The notes under the pieces were generated by a model, which was given only the letters and a program-made list of their open reading frames with translations, did not search any database and was not told the origin of the DNA. This document shows positions 7,539 to 14,768 of a stretch of 14,768 bases of DNA, piece by piece (the stretch's first letter is position 1; every line of letters begins with the position of its first letter). The position numbers and the translations under genes are program-made. Location of the stretch: assembly GCA_964586775.1 (NCBI GenBank), contig CAZPJD010000051.1, positions 1 to 14,768 of the forward strand, in the 5' to 3' direction. The DNA comes from JADLEX01 sp964586775. GTDB taxonomy: Bacteria > Lernaellota > Lernaellaia > JACKCT01.

Positions 7539-8777
7539 TCAGCAGCCGCAGCCGCCGCTGCCCGATCCGGGTCGCTCGCCGTCGACGTCGCTCGGCGCAT
7601 CGCCGGAGTCGTCGGACGCGTCATCGTCGGTCACATCATCGTCACCCGGATGGATGTCGTCGTCCGTGTCATCGTCGAGATCGTCATCGGCGTCGTCATC
7701 GGAGGTATCGTCATCCGCCGCGTCGTCGTCCGTGTCGTCGTCCGCATCATCGTCCGCGTCATCGTCCGCGTCGTCATCCGCGTCGTCATCCGAGTCGTCG
7801 TCCGACATGTCATCGTCCGACGCGTCGTCGTCCGCGTCATCGTCCGCGTCATCGTCCGACGCGTCGTCATCCGAGTCGTCGTCGCCCGAGTCGTCATCCG
7901 ACGCGTCGTCGTCCGTGGCGTCATCGTCACCGGTGTCGTCATCCGAGTCGTCGTCCCCGCTCGGAATCGTCGTGGTCGTCGTCGTCGTGGGCTCGATGGT
8001 CGTTGTGGTCGGTTCGGTCGTGGTGGTGGTGGTCGGCTCCACCGTTGTCGTCGTGGTCGGCGTTGTGGTCGTGGTGGTGGGAGGAATCGTCGACGTGGTG
8101 GTCGTCGGCGGCGGCGAGGTCGTGGTCGTGGTTGTCGTGGTCGTCGTCGTGGTCGTCGTCGTACAGTACTGGCGCACGCCGCGAATCGCGAAGGTTCCCT
8201 CGAAACCGTAGTCGTCGGTGGGGGACCATCCGGTGGGAATGCGGACCCAACTCGTCAACTCGAGCACATCGGTGTCGAGCCCGACGTAGTTGGTGTCTCC
8301 ATTACCCGCCTTCTTCAATCCCACGCACCACGAACCGTCGAGGATTCCCGCGTCGAGCTCGGTGACGGAGCTGAAGTCCACGTCGTTCCAATCGCCGATG
8401 ACGGGCGTGAAGGCGGCCGAGGTGTAGACCGCGTCGCCCTCGGGCGGGCCGTCGCCGTCGGGATCGACATACACCACCCAGGCCATTTGGCCGCCGCCGC
8501 TCGAGTCCGTCAGGTAGACCGATGCCTCGTCGAGGTAGGACGGATACGTCTCCGGCACGAAACACGTGACAATGGGCGAGGTGCCGTTGTTGATCTGGAA
8601 CTCGCCCTCGAAGGTCCCGTCGTCGATCAGAAAGCCCGGATCGTCGGGTGGGCAAACGACCTCGCTTTGCGCCGACGCGAGTCCCGTCGCGAACGCCGCG
8701 ACAGCGATCACGATGGCCGCACAGGTTATTGGGTACATCGTTCCGATTCGCCACGTCTTCATGCGAAAGCTCTTCAT
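7539..8777 (-). CDS. Secreted protein with Thr-rich and Asp-rich low-complexity regions and a C-terminal GGCGC motif
   Basis: A 412-residue protein of unknown function. A signal peptide (about 1-36) has a hydrophobic core PITCAAIVIAVAAFATG and a likely signal peptidase I site ASA/QS. Residues 37-205 form a globular domain with four Cys (C42, C72, C151, C205), an opening DDGTFEGEFQINNG and many aromatic and Gly/Asp positions. It looks like an extracellular beta-sandwich, but I recognise no named family. Residues 206-273 are runs of Thr broken by PPP, VEP, TEP and IEP. Residues 275 to about 390 are repeated DDD units separated by Ser, Ala or Thr. The chain ends PGSGSGGCGC. The Thr stretch may be O-glycosylated, the Asp stretch may bind calcium, and the Cys end may be a surface-attachment signal; all three are inferences. 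ATG8777 has GGGAGG five bases upstream, preferred over the upstream ATG at 8819. Confidence 0.8.
   Translation of the reverse strand: MKSFRMKTWRIGTMYPITCAAIVIAVAAFATGLASAQSEVVCPPDDPGFLIDDGTFEGEFQINNGTSPIVTCFVPETYPSYLDEASVYLTDSSGGGQMAWVVYVDPDGDGPPEGDAVYTSAAFTPVIGDWNDVDFSSVTELDAGILDGSWCVGLKKAGNGDTNYVGLDTDVLELTSWVRIPTGWSPTDDYGFEGTFAIRGVRQYCTTTTTTTTTTTTTTTSPPPTTTTSTIPPTTTTTTPTTTTTVEPTTTTTTEPTTTTIEPTTTTTTTIPSGDDDSDDDTGDDDATDDDASDDDSGDDDSDDDASDDDADDDADDDASDDDMSDDDSDDDADDDADDDADDDADDDTDDDAADDDTSDDDADDDLDDDTDDDIHPGDDDVTDDDASDDSGDAPSDVDGERPGSGSGGCGC
7600..8162. repeat. Low-complexity GTC/GTCC-rich DNA encoding Asp and Thr runs
   Basis: On the plus strand this is a long run of near-repeats built from GTCGTC, TCATCGTCC and CGCGTCGTC, shading into GTCGTGGTC repeats after about 7965. 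Read on the minus strand it gives DDDx units (about 7600-7955) and Thr runs (7959-8162). The units are imperfect, with GAT/GAC and ACG/ACC mixed, so the DNA is degenerate rather than a perfect tandem array. The lack of stops in other frames produces long spurious Ser- or Val/Arg-rich frames here. Confidence 0.85.
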
Positions 8778-8996
8778 CTCCACCTCCCGGCTCTGCCGTG
8801 CCCCTCGCGAATTCGACACCGAAGCCGAGTGACCGACCCGATTGCCAGGGTCACCCGTAGCGTCGCGCGTACTGCTCGATACCGCTCAGTTTCCATATCT
8901 CCCACCGCAATGTCAAGAAAAATTTTATCTCTTCTAAAAATTTGCCGATAACTGTGGGTTTACGATCCTTCGGGTCGGCCACTTGGGCGACCTGAC

Positions 8997-9012
8997 CTGA
9001 ATCGCGATTCAG
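8997..9012. promoter_or_regulatory. Perfect 16-bp palindrome, candidate operator
   Basis: CTGAATCGCGATTCAG is its own reverse complement. It lies 179 bases upstream of glpK and 220 bases upstream of the divergent gene. There is no T-tract, so it is not a terminator. A dimeric repressor site is the likely use; the regulator is unknown. Confidence 0.4.
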
Positions 9013-9141
9013 TCAGTTCGATTGCTTCGTCGGCAAATCGGCGTGCCGGACGCGTCCTCGGTTCGTGACGTGTCGTTTTTTCTTCCAAGTCGGCGCCTTT
9101 CGGGGCATACTGCGCCCGGCGCACTCGCGCCCTTCCCATTT

Positions 9142-9175
9142 GACATCGACGCACCCGATGTTCGACATCGACGCA
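9142..9175. repeat. 12-bp direct repeat upstream of glpK
   Basis: GACATCGACGCA occurs at 9142-9153 and exactly again at 9164-9175, a period of 22 bases, about two helical turns. The second copy ends four bases before the GAGGAGAGG ribosome-binding site. Same-face spacing would suit a regulator bound in tandem. Confidence 0.45.
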
Positions 9176-9190
9176 ACTTGAGGAGAGGCC

Positions 9191-10666
9191 ATGCCGGATC
9201 TCGTTCTCGCCATCGACCAGGGCACCACGGGCAGTACGGTTCTGATCATCGACCAGAAGCTGAACGTCGTGGCGCGCGGCTACCAGGAGTATCGCCAGAT
9301 CTACCCGAAGCCGGGTTGGGTGGAGCACGACCCCGCGGACATCTGGGGGTCGGTCGAGTCGGCGCTGCACTCGGCGCTCGCGTCGCCGGGAATGAACGCG
9401 GATCGCGTCGCGGCCATCGGCATCACCAACCAGCGCGAGACGTCGATCGTGTGGAACCGGCGCACCGGCGCGCCGTATCACAACGCGATCGTGTGGCAGT
9501 GCCGACGCACCGCGGACATCTGCCGCGAGATGAAGGAGCAGGGGCTCGAGGACCTGTTCGCGCGAAAAACCGGCCTGCTGCTCGACCCGTATTTTTCGGG
9601 AACGAAGGTGCGCTGGTTGTTCGAGAATGTGGACAGCCTTGCGGCCGAGGCGCGTGAGGGGCGCGTCGCATTCGGCACCGTCGACACCTTCCTCGTCTGG
9701 CGACTCACCGGCGGCGCGCACGTCACCGACGTCTCCAACGCGAGCCGCACGTTGCTGCTCAATCTCGAGACGCTGAGCTGGGACGGCGAGCTGCAGGATC
9801 TGCTGCGCGTGCCCGGCAACATCCTGCCCGAGGTGCTGGATTCCAGCCATGTGTACGGGCACACGAAGGGACTCGCCGTGCTGCCCGACGGCATCCCCGT
9901 CGCGGGCATCGCTGGCGACCAGCAGGCAGCGCTCTTCGGCCAGGCGTGCTTCGAGCCCGGCATGGCGAAGTGCACTTACGGCACGGGCAGCTTCACGCTC
10001 ATGAACACGGGTCCGTCCATCGTCCACTCCAAGCACCGGCTTCTCACCACCGTCGCATGGCGGGTGCGCGGCGAAACGGCGTACGCGCTCGAAGGTTCGT
10101 GCTTCATCGCCGGCGCGGCGGTGCAGTGGCTGCGCGACGGCCTGAAGGCCATTCCCGCGAGCCGCGACATCGAGGCCCTCGCCGCCTCAGTGCCCGATTC
10201 GGGCGGCGTGGTCTTCGTCCCGGCGCTCACGGGTCTCGGAGCGCCGCATTGGAACCCCGACGCGCGCGGTGTGATCTGGGGCATCCATCGCGGCACCACC
10301 ACAGCGCACATCGCCCGCGCGACGCTCGAAGGGATCGCCCTGCAGAACGACGAGGTCTTCGAGGCGATGGAGCGCGACTTCGGGCACAAGATGACCGTGC
10401 TGCGCGTGGACGGCGGCGCGAGCGCGAACGACCTGCTCATGCAGTTCCAGGCGGACATCCTGCGTTGCCCGATCTCGCGGCCGACGAACGTGGAGACGAC
10501 CGCGTTCGGCGCGGCATTTCTGGCGGGACTCGCGGCGGGGGTGTGGTCGGGCCGGGACGAGGTCGCCGCGGTCTGGCGAGAGGATCGCCGCTTCGCCCCG
10601 CAAATGGCGGACGCCGATGTCGCGCGCCACCTCGACCTGTGGCGCGAGGGCGTGCGTCGGGTGTAA
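9191..10666 (+). CDS. glpK: Glycerol kinase
   Basis: A 491-residue FGGY-family kinase that phosphorylates glycerol to sn-glycerol 3-phosphate in the cytoplasm. The N-terminal phosphate-binding motif is AIDQGTTGS (7-15). It is followed by the glycerol-contact block GITNQRETSIVWNRRTG and IVWQCRRT, and by TVDTFLVWRLTGG. The second domain has GDQQAALFGQ, KCTYGTGSF and LRVDGGASANDLLMQFQADI, all standard for GlpK. The length is normal for the family. ATG9191 is preceded by GAGGAGAGG at optimal spacing. No glpF, glpD or glpR is adjacent, so glycerol uptake and oxidation must be encoded elsewhere, and the gene looks monocistronic. The upstream direct repeat and palindrome are candidate control sites. 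Confidence 0.95.
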   Translation: MPDLVLAIDQGTTGSTVLIIDQKLNVVARGYQEYRQIYPKPGWVEHDPADIWGSVESALHSALASPGMNADRVAAIGITNQRETSIVWNRRTGAPYHNAIVWQCRRTADICREMKEQGLEDLFARKTGLLLDPYFSGTKVRWLFENVDSLAAEAREGRVAFGTVDTFLVWRLTGGAHVTDVSNASRTLLLNLETLSWDGELQDLLRVPGNILPEVLDSSHVYGHTKGLAVLPDGIPVAGIAGDQQAALFGQACFEPGMAKCTYGTGSFTLMNTGPSIVHSKHRLLTTVAWRVRGETAYALEGSCFIAGAAVQWLRDGLKAIPASRDIEALAASVPDSGGVVFVPALTGLGAPHWNPDARGVIWGIHRGTTTAHIARATLEGIALQNDEVFEAMERDFGHKMTVLRVDGGASANDLLMQFQADILRCPISRPTNVETTAFGAAFLAGLAAGVWSGRDEVAAVWREDRRFAPQMADADVARHLDLWREGVRRV

Positions 10667-10671
10667 TCGTC

Positions 10672-10932
10672 TTACGGCTTTTTCAGGACGTCGTGCGGAC
10701 CGACGCGCCGCAGCAAATACCACTCGCCCTCGATCTGAAACGTGAAACGGTAGCCGCGTGTGATCTTGGCGCGCCAGATCTCGCGATGACCCTTCATTTT
10801 CTTGATGTCGAGCGAGGGATGGCGCGGATTTTCCAGCAGTAACGTGATCTGCTCCCAAAACGCATCCTTCACCGTCCGAGGCAGCCGGACGAAGTCCTTT
10901 TCGAACGATGCCGTGCGGCGAAATCCCTTCAT
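10672..10932 (-). CDS. RelE/ParE-family toxin of a type II toxin-antitoxin pair
   Basis: An 86-residue protein with the compact RelE/ParE fold pattern. It has an N-terminal strand and helix (RRTASFEKDFVRLPRTVKDA), the helix end LLLENPRHPSLDIKKMKG, then the strand block IWRAKITRGYRFTFQIEGEW and the final YLLRRVGPHDVLKKP. The family usually cleaves ribosome-bound mRNA (RelE) or inhibits gyrase (ParE). The basic residues in the central strands favour an RNase, but which one cannot be told from sequence. ATG10932 overlaps the antitoxin stop (ATGA, four bases), so translation is coupled and toxin is made after antitoxin. The stop lies five bases from the glpK stop on the other strand. Confidence 0.82.
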   Translation of the reverse strand: MKGFRRTASFEKDFVRLPRTVKDAFWEQITLLLENPRHPSLDIKKMKGHREIWRAKITRGYRFTFQIEGEWYLLRRVGPHDVLKKP

Positions 10933-11246
10933 CGGGGTTTGCGCGGCTTGGCCTTCGGTTGCGCCGAGGCGTCATCCAGATCGGCGCGCAACGCCTCGAC
11001 GCCGGGGAACGGACCCGCCACGCGCCCGGCGGCGATGTCGGCATCGGCCTCGGCTTCCTTCGCCTGCCATTCCTTCGAGTGAAACCACGCGTCCTCGGCA
11101 TCGACGATGGCGGCCTTTCGAACGACGATGGCGTTGTCGCGCAGTTCCGCGTTCACGAGATCGCCCTCGCGCAGGCCGAGCGTGCGGCGGAACTTGGCCG
11201 GCAGCGTGATGACGCCGTTGCGTGTGACCTTGAGGACGGAACCCAT
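10929..11246 (-). CDS. AbrB/MazE-type antitoxin
   Basis: A 105-residue protein. Residues 1-45 are a swapped-hairpin AbrB DNA-binding domain: VLKVTRNGVITLPAKFRRTL, then GLREGDLVNAELRDNAIVVR. The remaining C-terminal part (AWFHSKEWQAKEAEADADIA, then GRVAGPFPGVEALRADLDDA) is the kind of extension that wraps the toxin. The last ten residues are basic. The gene precedes the RelE-like toxin with a four-base overlap, the standard antitoxin-first order. ATG11246 has GGGGAAG about eight bases upstream; the longer open frame above it crosses the promoter and is not coding. The protein should bind the inverted repeat immediately upstream and repress its own operon, as AbrB-type antitoxins do. Confidence 0.85.
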   Translation of the reverse strand: MGSVLKVTRNGVITLPAKFRRTLGLREGDLVNAELRDNAIVVRKAAIVDAEDAWFHSKEWQAKEAEADADIAAGRVAGPFPGVEALRADLDDASAQPKAKPRKPR

Positions 11247-11258
11247 GTGCGGCTTCCC

Positions 11259-11283
11259 CGAAATCGCGAAATTCGCTATTTCG
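11259..11283. promoter_or_regulatory. Inverted-repeat operator of the toxin-antitoxin operon
   Basis: CGAAATCGCGAA (11259-11270) and TTCGCTATTTCG (11272-11283) are inverted repeats with one mismatch in 12 and a single central base. The site begins 13 bases upstream of the antitoxin start and covers the expected transcription start, suiting autorepression. Confidence 0.65.
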
Positions 11284-11284
11284 T

Positions 11285-11312
11285 ATTTTAGGATTTTCCC
11301 ATTCCTTGTCAA
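11285..11312 (-). promoter_or_regulatory. Sigma-70-like promoter of the toxin-antitoxin operon
   Basis: On the minus strand, -35 TTGACA (11312-11307, a perfect match) is followed after 16 bases by -10 TAAAAT (11290-11285, five of six). The expected start near 11278 falls inside the inverted repeat. Confidence 0.75.
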
Positions 11313-11539
11313 CTCTGAGGAGCTTGAGTGCGGACCTGCCGATCGCCTGATCGCCGATGAAAATATTGCGAACATTTGCCGAACACTCGGCGGCGGATCG
11401 AAGCGGATTTTCGCCATGCGAGATCTCCCGCGACGCACGCGCGTCTCGGTGGGGTTTTTCACCGAGATGACGATGCGCCGATGACGGCGCTCACGTGTCC
11501 AGATCCTCGCAGTTCGCGTTTTCCTGACTCCTGCGCGGG
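11313..11539. other. Non-coding stretch between the toxin-antitoxin promoter and the acs promoter
   Basis: No gene is supported. The only structure seen is a hairpin, TCTCGGTG (11444-11451) and CACCGAGA (11460-11467), with an 8-base GGGTTTTT loop. It lacks a following T-tract, so it is not a clear terminator on either strand. Confidence 0.4.
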
Positions 11540-11568
11540 TTGACACGCGGGGTCGATTCGCGCACAAT
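11540..11568 (+). promoter_or_regulatory. Sigma-70-like promoter of acs
   Basis: TTGACA (11540-11545), a 17-base spacer, then CACAAT (11563-11568, four of six to consensus). The expected start is near 11575, giving a leader of about 140 bases before acs. A second TTGACA at 11604 lacks a -10 at a usable distance. Confidence 0.6.
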
Positions 11569-11578
11569 GCCCCCGCCT

Positions 11579-11598
11579 CTGAATGAGGCATCATTCAG
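11579..11598. promoter_or_regulatory. 20-bp palindromic operator upstream of acs, FadR-box-like
   Basis: CTGAATGA (11579-11586) and TCATTCAG (11591-11598) are perfect inverted repeats around GGCA. The core TGAATGA-N4-TCATTCA has the same half-sites and spacing as the box I recall for the TetR-family FadR of Bacillus subtilis. It lies just downstream of the -10, where a bound repressor would block transcription of acs. Confidence 0.6.
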
Positions 11599-11716
11599 TG
11601 TTCTTGACATTGGGTTTTTCACAATCGGCGATGACGCCCCTTGGGACCACGGAACTTCGGGACCGGCGACCCTAGGATGCGTCCCAGGACGCTCAAGCAT
11701 CTGGGGAGGAATGACC

Positions 11717-13690
<1,974 letters not shown>

Positions 13691-13717
13691 TCGTGCTCCT
13701 GCAAGTGCTTGGCGTTT

Positions 13718-13748
13718 GGGGCGGGCTTCGAGCCCGCCCCTCTCTTTT
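13718..13748 (+). terminator. Intrinsic terminator of acs
   Basis: A perfect 10-bp stem, GGGGCGGGCT (13718-13727) and AGCCCGCCCC (13731-13740), closes a TCG loop and is followed by TCTCTTTT. It starts 28 bases after the acs stop. Confidence 0.92.
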
Positions 13749-13792
13749 CGGGCCACTTCACCGGACTGCGTTTGCCAACCAGGGCTTCGGCC

Positions 13793-13821
13793 TTGACGCT
13801 CCGGGGGGGCTTCCCTAAAGT
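13793..13821 (+). promoter_or_regulatory. Sigma-70-like promoter of the two-gene unit at 13852-14690
   Basis: TTGACG (13793-13798, five of six), a 17-base spacer, then TAAAGT (13816-13821). The expected start near 13828 gives a short leader before ATG13852. Confidence 0.65.
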
Positions 13822-13851
13822 TTCGCGGCGTTGGGGGACGCGCGCATCACG

Positions 13852-14277
13852 ATGACGCAGGTGGAATCCGGCGGGTTCGCACTCGAATGGCGAAGCTGGC
13901 CCGCGGTCGAGCGTCCGCGCACGGTGCTGGTCGCCGCGCCGGTTTGCGCCGGGGCGGCTTGCGCCGTGTGGCTCCTGACGCGCGACGGATGGTGGGCGGC
14001 GGGCGCGGCGGCGCTGCTGGCGATCGGGCTGCGCGAATACCTCGCGCCCGTGCGCTACCGGCTCGATGCGCACGGGGCGACCATCACCTACTGGCTGTGG
14101 TCGCGGCATCTGGGCTGGGACCGCGTCCGGCGTGTGAGCCTCGAACGCGGCGGCGCGTTTCTGTCGCCCTTCGCAACTCCCAGCCGGATCGAGAATCACC
14201 GGGGGATGTATCTGCGTTACTCGGGAAACCGCGACGCGGTCGCCGCGGCGATCGAACGATTCCGGCGGGATCGGTGA
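13852..14277 (+). CDS. Small two-helix membrane protein with a PH-like C-terminal domain
   Basis: A 141-residue protein of uncertain function. A short N-terminal segment is followed by two hydrophobic helices (about 24-43 and 46-62) with a short DGWW turn. The C-terminal part contains APVRYRLDAHGATITYWLWS, then the segments RHLGWDRVRRVSLERGGAFL and SPFATPSRIENHRGMYLRYS. It looks like the beta-rich bacterial PH (YdbS/bPH2-like) domain, where a xWxxVRRV strand follows a YxLDxxGxTI strand. This assignment rests on pattern only. Start: with transcription expected near 13828, ATG13852 has a 24-base leader with GGGGGA about 13 bases away, rather far. A TTG at 13831 is the other in-frame choice but would be almost leaderless. 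The next gene follows at once. Confidence 0.7.
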   Translation: MTQVESGGFALEWRSWPAVERPRTVLVAAPVCAGAACAVWLLTRDGWWAAGAAALLAIGLREYLAPVRYRLDAHGATITYWLWSRHLGWDRVRRVSLERGGAFLSPFATPSRIENHRGMYLRYSGNRDAVAAAIERFRRDR

Positions 14278-14282
14278 GGCCC

Positions 14283-14690
14283 GTGGGATTCTTTTCGCGG
14301 GAGTCCTGGAAAAACGCCTTTGCGGTGGAGCGCGCGGACGAGGCGGCCTTCACCGACAAGGAGCGCGACCTCGCCCGGCGCGTGGCGCGAAAGATCGTCG
14401 ACCGGGGGCTCGGGCTGCCGGGCGTGCTCTTCATCGAGTCGGCCCGGCCGCTGAATTTCGTGGGCTCGCAGGCGCTGGCGTATTTCGAGCCGATCGTGCG
14501 GGGCCTCGTGGATTGGGACGATTACACGCGTTTTCGCGTGATGCTGGAGCGACGCGGCAGCGTGGAACTGGTCCTCGGTGCGATCGAAATGGCCGAGGCC
14601 GAGCGCGCGGCGGACATCGCGCGGGCGCGTCGCGAGCGCGAACCGGGATGGTTCGCGCGCACGTGGCGCAGGTGGCGAAGGAAAGACTGA
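14283..14690 (+). CDS. Conserved-looking small soluble protein of unknown function
   Basis: A 135-residue protein that I do not recognise. It has no signal peptide or membrane helix. A charged, probably helical N-terminal half (DEAAFTDKERDLARRVARKI) leads to a hydrophobic core strand LGLPGVLFIESARPLNFVGS, a segment LAYFEPIVRGLVDWDDYTRF and a helical tail that is strongly Arg-rich (RTWRRWRRKD). Codon use matches neighbouring genes, and the stop is well defined at 14690. GTG14283 has GAGG three bases upstream. An alternative GTG at 14274 gives MRPV before the same protein and a GTGA overlap with the upstream stop. Either way it is translationally linked to the PH-like membrane gene, so a joint role at the membrane is plausible. 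The Arg/Trp tail could contact lipid or nucleic acid (inference). Confidence 0.72.
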   Translation: MGFFSRESWKNAFAVERADEAAFTDKERDLARRVARKIVDRGLGLPGVLFIESARPLNFVGSQALAYFEPIVRGLVDWDDYTRFRVMLERRGSVELVLGAIEMAEAERAADIARARREREPGWFARTWRRWRRKD

Positions 14691-14738
14691 AGTGCGCTCG
14701 CGCGCGCGCTCACCCCGCTCCTCGCGGAGCTCGAAGCA

Positions 14739-14765
14739 CCCCTCTCCCGCCTGGCGGGAGAGGGG
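14739..14765. repeat. REP-like hairpin element at the right edge
   Basis: CCCCTCTCCCGC (14739-14750) and GCGGGAGAGGGG (14754-14765) form a perfect 12-bp stem with a CTG loop. The preceding bases (14720-14735, CCTCGCGGAGCTCGAA) carry another short GC-rich inversion. Such hairpins are a common dispersed intergenic element in GC-rich bacteria. The T-tract expected of a terminator is not visible before the window ends. Confidence 0.6.
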
Positions 14766-14768
14766 GAA

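Larger units (their letters stand above)
8778..9190. other. 413-bp divergent intergenic region between the Thr/Asp-rich gene and glpK
   Basis: No convincing gene is seen. An AT-rich patch at about 8909-8950 contrasts with the GC-rich surroundings and includes a minus-strand TTGACA (8911-8916), but no good -10 lies at the right distance. The region also holds a 16-bp palindrome (8997-9012), a possible plus-strand -10 CATACT (9106-9111) with a weak -35, and a 12-bp direct repeat (9142-9175) just upstream of the glpK ribosome-binding site. Confidence 0.55.

Noticed and set aside
7600..7960. Possible CRISPR-like or minisatellite array
   Set aside because: The units are short, imperfect and without unique spacers, and they keep one coding frame. 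This is a protein repeat, not a CRISPR.
8894..8916. Minus-strand TTGACA with GATATG as promoter of the Thr/Asp-rich gene
   Set aside because: The spacer is only 11 bases. A promoter may exist in this region but these elements do not make a usable one.
7210..8951. Long plus-strand frames (Ser-rich, and Val/Arg-rich) over the Thr/Asp repeat region
   Set aside because: They are translations of the GTC-rich repeat DNA in other frames. The minus-strand frame has a signal peptide, a ribosome-binding site and a globular domain, which these lack.
11444..11467. Hairpin with a GGGTTTTT loop as a terminator
   Set aside because: The T-run is in the loop, not after the stem, on either strand. Neither flanking gene transcribes towards it in a way that needs a terminator here.
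11604..11625. Second TTGACA with a CACAAT downstream, as an alternative acs promoter
   Set aside because: The two elements are only 10 bases apart, too close for sigma-70. The sequence at 17 bases is not -10-like.

Overview
The window is GC-rich bacterial chromosome, densely coded on both strands, with short intergenic gaps and third-position G/C bias in all recognised genes. The gene set fits a free-living, respiring Gram-negative heterotroph: type II NADH dehydrogenase, AMP-forming acetyl-CoA synthetase, glycerol kinase, a hybrid histidine kinase and a GT39-type membrane glycosyltransferase. The secreted Thr/Asp-rich protein ending in a Gly/Cys motif, together with a membrane-tethered LuxR-type regulator, recalls deltaproteobacterial or myxobacteria-like lineages. 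This is inference; the window holds no rRNA or other marker that fixes the taxon.

Layout, left to right. A glycoside hydrolase family 2-like gene leaves the left edge on the minus strand (1-257). Divergent from it is a GT-C glycosyltransferase (425-2044), preceded by a tandem 18-bp repeat, then ndh (2155-3411). A DUF2231 membrane protein (3415-3960, minus) converges on ndh. Divergent from that gene is a compact four-gene signalling operon: a membrane-anchored LuxR-type HTH protein (4066-4677), a seven-helix membrane protein (4688-5413), a HAMP/histidine kinase/receiver hybrid (5410-7083) and a single-domain response regulator (7052-7432). A bidirectional terminator (7474-7518) separates this operon from a secreted low-complexity protein (7539-8777, minus).

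A 413-bp divergent intergenic region carries a perfect palindrome and a direct repeat in front of glpK (9191-10666). Next comes an AbrB/RelE-type toxin-antitoxin pair on the minus strand (10672-11246), with a strong sigma-70-like promoter and an inverted-repeat operator. Then acs (11717-13690) follows a TTGACA promoter and a 20-bp palindrome that matches the Bacillus FadR box layout. A perfect intrinsic terminator ends acs. A new promoter then drives two small unrecognised genes (a two-helix, PH-like membrane protein and a 135-aa soluble protein). The window ends in a REP-like hairpin.

The most interesting parts are the four-gene signalling operon (a possible 7TM receptor split from its kinase, a receiver domain lacking two conserved residues, and a membrane-bound DNA-binding protein), the Thr/Asp/GCGC surface protein, and the FadR-like operator of acs. 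acs and glpK both feed central carbon metabolism from acetate and glycerol. If the palindrome is truly a FadR-type box, acs would be tied to fatty-acid use.
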